A DNA stretch of 12,073 nucleotides, taken from NCBI GenBank assembly GCA_027073795.1, contig JALTEW010000049.1:1-12073 (forward strand), given 5' to 3'. Position 1 is the first letter of the stretch, and the number at the start of each line of letters is the position of its first letter. The notes beneath the pieces are model-generated. The model was not told the DNA's origin, searched no databases, and worked only from the letters and a program-made list of their open reading frames with translations. The position numbers were made by a program, and so were the translations under genes. Source of the DNA: a bacterium (GTDB lineage: Bacteria > Desulfobacterota > S145-22). Of the stretch, positions 7,545-12,073 are shown piece by piece.

Positions 7545-8513
7545 ATGGAGATCATACAGTTCGACTTGGGCCAGCCAGAAAGACCGGGATGGAATGATAC
7601 GTTTCCGGTTGTCACCATCGGTAATTTTGACGGAGTCCATGTGGGACATCAGGAGATATTTGACCGCGTAAAAAAAAAGGCACACCAGGAAGGTGGAAAG
7701 GCTGTTGTTTTTACCTTCAAGCCTCACCCCCTTAAGCTTCTCAGGCCCGTTAAATGCCCCCCGCTTATTACTCCCTATGCAAAACGGATTCGCTTGATTG
7801 AACATTTTGGGATGGATGCCGTTATCGTGGCTAGGTTTACCCATGATTTTGCAACTCTCACACCGGATGCCTTCTTTATGGATATCCTGAGGGATATTTT
7901 CAATGTTCGTGCCATCTTTATCGGCTACGATTTTTCCTTTGGAAAAGACCGGAAGGGATCGGTGGAAAGGCTCAAAAAGCTGGGGGAAAGGTATGATGTG
8001 GATGTGAGCGTGGTGGGTCCTGTGCGTCTCCATGGTGAACCGGTCAGCAGTACCCGCATCCGGGAACTGGTTGCCAAGGGAGAGATGAGAAAGGCCAGGG
8101 AGTTTCTTGGCCGTTATTTTTTTCTCTCCGGCGAGGTGATCGAGGGCCACAGACGTGGGCAGCGTTTCGGTTTTCCCACGGCCAACATTGAAACAGGCCA
8201 CGAGCTTTTCCCTCCCCGGGGGGTTTACGCAACCTTTCTCTTCTATCAGGGGAAACGTTACCGTGCGGTGACCAACGTTGGGGTAAACCCGACGTTTAAT
8301 AACGGGGGCCTCTCAATTGAGACCTATGTTCTCAATTTCAGCACCCCGTTGTACGGAGAAGAGGTGAGTGTATCTTTCGTGCAGAGGATGCGGGACGAAA
8401 TCTGTTTCCCTTCCGTAAGAGCCCTCACAAAACAGATAGAAGCGGATGTAAAATTCGCGGTAGATATCTTGGAGGAAGAAGAGAAGAATCCGCAGAATAC
8501 CCCTGAGGGTTGA
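7545..8513 (+). CDS. ribF: Bifunctional riboflavin kinase / FAD synthetase
   Basis: This cytoplasmic enzyme phosphorylates riboflavin to FMN and then adenylylates FMN to FAD. The N-terminal nucleotidyl-transferase domain shows TIGNFDGVHVGHQ, FKPHPLKLL, IGYDFSFGKDRKG and SSTRIRELVAKGEM. The C-terminal flavokinase domain shows GHRRGQRFGFPTANIE, GVYATFLF, NVGVNPTF and IETYVLNF. From ATG 7545 the length is 322 residues, normal for the family (about 300-330). I chose this ATG because AAAGGA at 7532-7537 lies 7 nt upstream and homologues usually begin with a short MEII-like N-terminus before the first motif. An in-frame GTG at 7512 would add 11 residues and cannot be excluded. It leads a tightly packed gene run that includes enzymes and a stress protein with no obvious need for flavin. 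Confidence 0.95.
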   Translation: MEIIQFDLGQPERPGWNDTFPVVTIGNFDGVHVGHQEIFDRVKKKAHQEGGKAVVFTFKPHPLKLLRPVKCPPLITPYAKRIRLIEHFGMDAVIVARFTHDFATLTPDAFFMDILRDIFNVRAIFIGYDFSFGKDRKGSVERLKKLGERYDVDVSVVGPVRLHGEPVSSTRIRELVAKGEMRKAREFLGRYFFLSGEVIEGHRRGQRFGFPTANIETGHELFPPRGVYATFLFYQGKRYRAVTNVGVNPTFNNGGLSIETYVLNFSTPLYGEEVSVSFVQRMRDEICFPSVRALTKQIEADVKFAVDILEEEEKNPQNTPEG

Positions 8514-8530
8514 ACAAAGGAGGAAAACCT

Positions 8531-8983
8531 ATGCGCAAGATCGAAAAGATTCTTGTTCCGGTCGACTTTTCCGATCTCATGCCGTCTGTAATAGAGATGG
8601 CGCAGATGATAGCAGCCCCCTTTAATGCGAAAATATTTCTTTTACACGTGGTCCATGAACCGGCGGATACGGCGGGGTTCTATTTTCCACACGTCTCCTC
8701 TCTTGACAAGCTTCACGAAGAAATGAAAGAAGGCGCGCAAAAGATGATGCGTAAGTTTGTCCGCGAGGTGATGGGGGCATTTGAAAATTATGAGGTTATT
8801 CTGGAATCGGGTCTTCCGTTCAAAAAGATTGTACAGTTTGCGGAGGACAAGGGAGTTGATCTGATAATTATGGGAACCATTGGTCGCAAGGGGCTTGATA
8901 GAGCGCTTTTCGGGTCCACGGTGGATAAGGTTATTAAGACCACGGATGTCCCGGTTCTTACGGTGAAGAGGGGTCAGACCTGA
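8531..8983 (+). CDS. Universal stress protein, UspA family, single domain
   Basis: This 150-residue protein begins KIEKILVPVDFSD, the usual first strand of the fold, with FLLHVV as strand 2 and VDLIIMGTIGRKG near the end. The run GTIGRKGLDRALFGST fits the G-2x-G-9x-G(S/T) ATP-binding pattern exactly, so it is probably an ATP-binding Usp rather than the UspA type lacking the motif. It ends with VPVLTVK, the standard last strand. The ATG at 8531 is set by a very good AAGGAGG site at 8517-8523; an in-frame TTG at 8510 overlapping the ribF stop is not needed. It lies 17 nt after ribF and 1 nt before the CoA-transferase gene, so it is almost certainly co-transcribed with them. Its role in this operon is unknown. 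Confidence 0.95.
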   Translation: MRKIEKILVPVDFSDLMPSVIEMAQMIAAPFNAKIFLLHVVHEPADTAGFYFPHVSSLDKLHEEMKEGAQKMMRKFVREVMGAFENYEVILESGLPFKKIVQFAEDKGVDLIIMGTIGRKGLDRALFGSTVDKVIKTTDVPVLTVKRGQT

Positions 8984-8984
8984 C

Positions 8985-10157
8985 ATGCTGGAGGGATATC
9001 GTCTCCTGGATCTTTCCAGCCGTCTCCCAGGGCCTTTATGCTCACTTATCCTTTCAGATCTGGGCATGGAGGTAATTCGGGTTGAACCACCCGAACATCT
9101 GCACAAGGGGGATCTCTTCCGAGAGATTCCGGAGAGGGAAACCCCCTATTTCCCGATGTTGAACCGTGGCAAGAAAAGCGTTACCCTGAATTTGAAATCC
9201 CACAAGGGAGTAGATGTCTTTTATAAAATGGTTGAAAATGCCGACGTGGTTCTTGAGGGATTCCGCCCCGGTGTCGTTCAGCGTTTGGGGATTGGGTGGG
9301 AGCAATTACGGGCGGTCAACCCCGGATTGATCATGGCTTCCATTTCCGGCTATGGGCAGGGAGGTGCGTACAGAGGGAAAGCGGGCCATGATTTAAACTA
9401 CATTGCCGGAACGGGCATTCTTTGGTTAAATGCCCCACGGGGCGGTGGGGTGCCTGTACTTCCTCCCGTTCAGATCGGGGATATCGGGGGAGGGTCTTAT
9501 CCGGCCGCGATTGGAATTCTTGCTGCCCTGATTAACCGTAGACGAACTGGCAGGGGATGCTGGCTTGATATTTCCATGCTGGACGGAAGTCTATTCTGGA
9601 TGGGTATGGCACTGTTTGACTGGGGGATCGGAAAGCAAATTTCAAGGGGAATTCCCCCGATAGCCCGAGGTGCGGTTAATTATAATGTTTATGAAACGAA
9701 GGATGGGGAATACCTTGCCCTGGGGGCCCTGGAGGAGAATTTCTGGGGGCAGTTCTGTAAGGCCGTTGGTAAACCAGAGTGGGGTAAGATCTACGGGGAT
9801 GAAAAGGCCATGTGTGACCCGGCACTTATAAATGAATTGAGAGCGCTGTTTCTTACGAAAACCCGTACCGAATGGATGGAGATTTTCAAGGATTGGGATA
9901 CGTGCCTTTCGCCGGTATGCCGCCTTGATGAAGTGGCGGAGGATAACTATCTCAAGGGTCGCAAGGTGTTCAGGTGGGAATCTCTGCCGGATGGGAAACG
10001 CTTTCCGCTTATCCGCTTCCCCATTGGGGAGCGTAAAGAAAGGGCTTTCAAAAAGGAGATTCCCACTCTGGGACAACATAACGATCTCTTTTTCAAGGAG
10101 TACCTGGGCTTTGCGGAAGGTGAAATTGAAACACTCAGAAGAGAGGGGGTGATTTAG
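8985..10157 (+). CDS. Class III CoA-transferase, CaiB/BaiF family
   Basis: This 390-residue protein matches family III CoA-transferases (formyl-CoA, carnitine, benzylsuccinate and bile-acid types, typically about 380-430 residues). It shows the N-terminal LLDLSSRLPGPLCSLILSDLG, VIRVEPP, the NRGKKSVTLNLK motif (60-71), VVLEGFRPGVVQRLGIG, and AGHDLNYIAGTG, in which D136 is in the position of the catalytic Asp that forms the aspartyl-CoA anhydride. These enzymes move CoA between acyl-CoA and a free acid in the cytoplasm. Alpha-methylacyl-CoA racemases share the fold, so racemase activity is an alternative, though the overall pattern favours a transferase. The ATG lies 1 nt after the usp stop and an AGAGGGG stretch at 8967-8973 may serve as its site. 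It is followed 59 nt later by an aminotransferase, which suggests an amino-acid-linked acyl substrate; this is inference. Confidence 0.92.
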   Translation: MLEGYRLLDLSSRLPGPLCSLILSDLGMEVIRVEPPEHLHKGDLFREIPERETPYFPMLNRGKKSVTLNLKSHKGVDVFYKMVENADVVLEGFRPGVVQRLGIGWEQLRAVNPGLIMASISGYGQGGAYRGKAGHDLNYIAGTGILWLNAPRGGGVPVLPPVQIGDIGGGSYPAAIGILAALINRRRTGRGCWLDISMLDGSLFWMGMALFDWGIGKQISRGIPPIARGAVNYNVYETKDGEYLALGALEENFWGQFCKAVGKPEWGKIYGDEKAMCDPALINELRALFLTKTRTEWMEIFKDWDTCLSPVCRLDEVAEDNYLKGRKVFRWESLPDGKRFPLIRFPIGERKERAFKKEIPTLGQHNDLFFKEYLGFAEGEIETLRREGVI

Positions 10158-10216
10158 CGAAATGGGTTGGAGAACCCGGTGGATTTTCAAAACCTTCAGG
10201 GAAAGGAGAAAAAACT

Positions 10217-11542
10217 GTGGCGAAAGAAGAGATACAGACAATTGACAAATCAAAGGTTGTTTATTCATGGGCTGTTCAGGGAAACGAGCACATCATCATG
10301 GACCATGCGGAGCGCATCTACATGTGGGATATCAATGGAAAGCGCTACATCGATTTCTGCTCGGGCCTGCTCAACATCAACATCGGGCATAGCAACCCTT
10401 ATGTGCTAAATGCCATGAAAGAACAGATGGAGAAACTGACCTACGTGGCGACTCTGTTCGGGACGGAACCCAAGGCAAAGTTAACGGAGATGATTGGCGA
10501 GGTTACGCCTGGAGATCTCAATTACGTTTTCTATACTAACGGGGGGGCCGAGGCCAATGAGAATGCCATCAAGGCAGCGAGATGGTATACCGGACGCCAC
10601 AAGGTTTATGCGGCGTGGAGGGGCTATCATGGCGCGACGGCCGGTGCCATTACCCTGACAGGCGATCCGAGGCGCTGGGCAGCCGAGCCCGGAATCCCGG
10701 GGGTTGTTCACTATTTTGGCCCATTTACCTACAACAGCGCCTTTGGCTCCAGGGATGACGAGGAGGAATGTGAAAACGCCCTTCGAGCCTTGAAGGAGCA
10801 AATTATGCTGGATGGCCCCAATACCATCGCGGGGATATTTGTGGAACCCATCGTGGGCACGAATGGGATTATTGTTCCCCCGGATGGATGGCTCAAGGGG
10901 GTTCGCGAGATCTGTGATGAGAACGGGATTCTCATGATTGCCGATGAGGTAATGACCGGTTGGGGCCGGACCGGGGAGTGGTTCGGGGTGGATAACTGGA
11001 AGATCGTGCCCGATATCATTACAACTGCCAAGGGGATTACATCCGGGTACGTCCAACTGGGTGCCATGATCTGGAGCAAGAAGATTTACGATTATTTCTG
11101 TGAACATCCCTTTGTGGGTGGGTTGACCTATGGGGGGCACGCCTTGGCGTGTGCGACGGGCATCGCGAACATCGAGACCTACAAGCGGGAAAATCTCATA
11201 GAGAACTCGAAGGAAAATGGAACGTATCTGTTCAAAAAGTTGAACGAGTTGAAAGAGAAGCACCCCTCCGTTGGCGATGTGCGCGGTGGCAAGGGACTCT
11301 TCTGCTGCATCCAGTTGGTGGAAAATAAGGAAACCCGAGAACCACTGGCCGGGTTTGCCGATTCCAAGCGCAATGTTTCCAAGGAGATTATGAGTCGTCT
11401 CTTTGACAAGGGGTTGTATCTCTTCGCCAAGTGGGATTTCATGTTTATCTCTCCCCCGCTTTGTATTACCAAGGAGGAAATTGATGAGTCTGTCGCCATC
11501 ATCGACGAGGTCCTGGAGTATCCCGATTCGCTGACGAAGTAG
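10217..11542 (+). CDS. Class III PLP-dependent aminotransferase (omega-aminotransferase group), substrate unknown
   Basis: This 441-residue protein has all landmarks of class III aminotransferases: GKRYIDFCSGL near the N-terminus, YTNGGAEANENAIKAAR as the phosphate-binding region, the GYHGAT segment, IADEVMTGWGRTGEWFG with pyridine-binding D243, and TTAKGITSGY with the Schiff-base lysine K272. The length is normal. Family members use beta-alanine, 4-aminobutyrate, taurine, diamines, acetylornithine or 3-aminoacyl-CoA as amino donor, usually with pyruvate or 2-oxoglutarate as acceptor. I cannot fix the substrate from sequence alone. The GTG start at 10217 is supported by AGGAG at 10204-10208. 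It is probably the last gene of the ribF-usp-CoA-transferase run. The pairing with the CoA-transferase suggests catabolism of an amino acid whose carbon skeleton is handled as a CoA thioester. Confidence 0.93.
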   Translation: MAKEEIQTIDKSKVVYSWAVQGNEHIIMDHAERIYMWDINGKRYIDFCSGLLNINIGHSNPYVLNAMKEQMEKLTYVATLFGTEPKAKLTEMIGEVTPGDLNYVFYTNGGAEANENAIKAARWYTGRHKVYAAWRGYHGATAGAITLTGDPRRWAAEPGIPGVVHYFGPFTYNSAFGSRDDEEECENALRALKEQIMLDGPNTIAGIFVEPIVGTNGIIVPPDGWLKGVREICDENGILMIADEVMTGWGRTGEWFGVDNWKIVPDIITTAKGITSGYVQLGAMIWSKKIYDYFCEHPFVGGLTYGGHALACATGIANIETYKRENLIENSKENGTYLFKKLNELKEKHPSVGDVRGGKGLFCCIQLVENKETREPLAGFADSKRNVSKEIMSRLFDKGLYLFAKWDFMFISPPLCITKEEIDESVAIIDEVLEYPDSLTK

Positions 11543-11567
11543 GTAATTAGGTAGAAGGTTTACCCTT

Positions 11568-11600
11568 GGAGCTGGAAGTTGAGAGATGAGGGGGCTGGAG
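11568..11600. repeat. Degenerate heptad repeats downstream of the aminotransferase
   Basis: Three consecutive heptamers fit NNAGNTG exactly: GGAGCTG (11568-11574), GAAGTTG (11575-11581) and AGAGATG (11582-11588). A longer relative, AGGGGGCTG, and GAG follow to 11600. Such purine-rich imperfect heptads look like intergenic filler. They overlap the possible terminator. Confidence 0.5.
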
Positions 11601-11624
11601 TTTCCCTGTTCCTGCTCTCTTTTT
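11581..11624 (+). terminator. Possible rho-independent terminator after the aminotransferase
   Basis: GAGAG (11581-11585) can pair with CTCTC (11615-11619), followed at once by TTTTT (11620-11624). An inner AGGG (11589-11592) can pair with CCCT (11604-11607). The stem has an asymmetric internal loop, so its strength is doubtful, but its place about 40 nt after the stop and before the next promoter is right. Confidence 0.35.
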
Positions 11625-11699
11625 CGCAGAAAACGATTGGGTGGGAAGGCAATCAAGGAAATAGAAAAGGTATAGCTTCCCTTACACGTGGGGGTCTCT

Positions 11700-11727
11700 T
11701 TGCAAAAACTTGAAATTATGGTATTAT
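11700..11727 (+). promoter_or_regulatory. Possible promoter of the AAA ATPase gene
   Basis: TTGCAA (11700-11705) is 16 nt from TATTAT (11722-11727), and the latter forms the outer half of the left arm of the inverted repeat at 11722-11754. Matches to sigma70 hexamers are 4 and 5 of 6. A regulator bound to the repeat would cover this -10 element. Confidence 0.4.
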
Positions 11728-11754
11728 ACTCCCAAAAAATATGGGAGTATAATA
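11722..11754. promoter_or_regulatory. Perfect 12-bp inverted repeat covering the ribosome-binding site of the ATPase gene
   Basis: TATTATACTCCC (11722-11733) and GGGAGTATAATA (11743-11754) are exact reverse complements around a 9-nt AT-only spacer. The right arm contains GGGAG (11743-11747), the ribosome-binding site 7 nt before the GTG at 11755, and the left arm contains a -10-like TATTAT. It could be an operator for autoregulation, or an RNA hairpin that hides the ribosome-binding site. There is no T-run after it, so it is not a terminator. Confidence 0.75.
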
Positions 11755-12073
11755 GTGTATTATTCACGAAGTCTTACGCCCCTGCTGAAAGAAGCCTTTA
11801 AGTTTTTTCCTGTCGTCATGTTGACTGGGGCGAGGCAGGTGGGAAAATCAAGCCTCGCCATGAAGCTTATCGATGCCTATGTCACTTTTGATGATATTGC
11901 CCTGGCTTCATCAGCCAAGACGGATCCTCTGGCATTTCTCAAGGGATTGAAAAGGCCCGTGGTGCTCGACGAGGTTCAGAGGATTCCCGAGATCCTCCGG
12001 AGCATCAAGATGGATGTGGACGCGGAAAGAAAAAACGGGCAGTATCTCCTCACCGGTTCGGCGAATATTATGC
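11755..12073 (+). CDS. AAA_14 / DUF4143-type ATPase, 5' part only (cut by the window edge)
   Basis: An open frame runs from GTG 11755 to the window end, giving 106 residues. It begins VYYSRSLTPLLKEAFKFFPV, then a Walker A motif, LTGARQVGKSSLA (23-35, with K31 and S32). A Walker B strand, PVVLDEVQRIPEI (68-80, with D72 and E73), and YLLTGSANIM (97-106) in the sensor-like position follow. This order is typical of the widespread prokaryotic ATP-binding family with an AAA_14 domain and a C-terminal DUF4143 domain, about 380-420 residues in full. Biological function of the family is poorly known; such genes are often scattered singly and variably present between strains. The GTG start is supported by GGGAG at 11743-11747. 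It is separated from the aminotransferase by about 210 bp with its own promoter-like bases, so it is likely an independent unit. The C-terminal domain is not visible. Confidence 0.85.
   Translation, partial: MYYSRSLTPLLKEAFKFFPVVMLTGARQVGKSSLAMKLIDAYVTFDDIALASSAKTDPLAFLKGLKRPVVLDEVQRIPEILRSIKMDVDAERKNGQYLLTGSANIM

Noticed and set aside
7482..8201. Minus-strand open frame of 239 codons opposite ribF
   Set aside because: It lies across conserved ribF motifs and its translation shows no family signature.
10481..11767. Long minus-strand open frame of 428 codons opposite the aminotransferase gene
   Set aside because: The plus strand here encodes a complete class III aminotransferase with its motifs; the minus-strand translation is Pro/Leu/Asn-rich with no recognisable domain, so it is a shadow frame.

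Overview
The window carries nine protein genes and no RNA gene, CRISPR array or insertion sequence that I can see. Gene content points to an anaerobic Deltaproteobacterium in the broad sense (Desulfobacterota / Syntrophobacterales-like): a lipoprotein solute-binding protein paired with a multi-PAS hybrid histidine kinase, a UspA protein, a class III (CaiB/BaiF) CoA-transferase, moderate GC, frequent GTG starts, and short degenerate heptad repeats between genes. This placement is inference from gene content only.

Region 1 (1-742): a truncated inositol-monophosphatase/SuhB-family gene on the minus strand is divergent from a plus-strand GT-C (ArnT/PMT-like) membrane glycosyltransferase. The 300 bp between them hold a perfect 32-bp tandem duplication and a small palindrome. 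The glycosyltransferase fills 743-2422.

Region 2 (2423-7431): a predicted lipoprotein binding protein of the LivJ/Peripla_BP_6 family overlaps, by an ATGA junction, a 1213-residue membrane hybrid sensor kinase with dCache-like, HAMP, four PAS, HisKA, HATPase and REC regions. No ABC permease or ATPase gene is present, so the pair looks like a ligand-sensing unit rather than a transporter. No separate output regulator lies in the window.

Region 3 (7432-11542): ribF (riboflavin kinase/FAD synthetase), a single-domain UspA protein, a CaiB-type CoA-transferase and a class III PLP aminotransferase follow on the same strand with gaps of 17, 1 and 59 nt, probably one operon. The last two may work together on an amino acid or its acyl-CoA, but the substrate cannot be read from the sequence.

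Region 4 (11543-12073): a short intergenic stretch with heptad repeats and a possible terminator, then the 5' end of an AAA_14/DUF4143-type ATPase gene. Its ribosome-binding site and promoter-like bases sit inside a perfect 12-bp inverted repeat, the clearest unexplained regulatory structure in the window.

No wholly new multi-gene system is evident. The best leads are the binding-protein/kinase pair, the palindrome at the ATPase start, and the CoA-transferase/aminotransferase pair.
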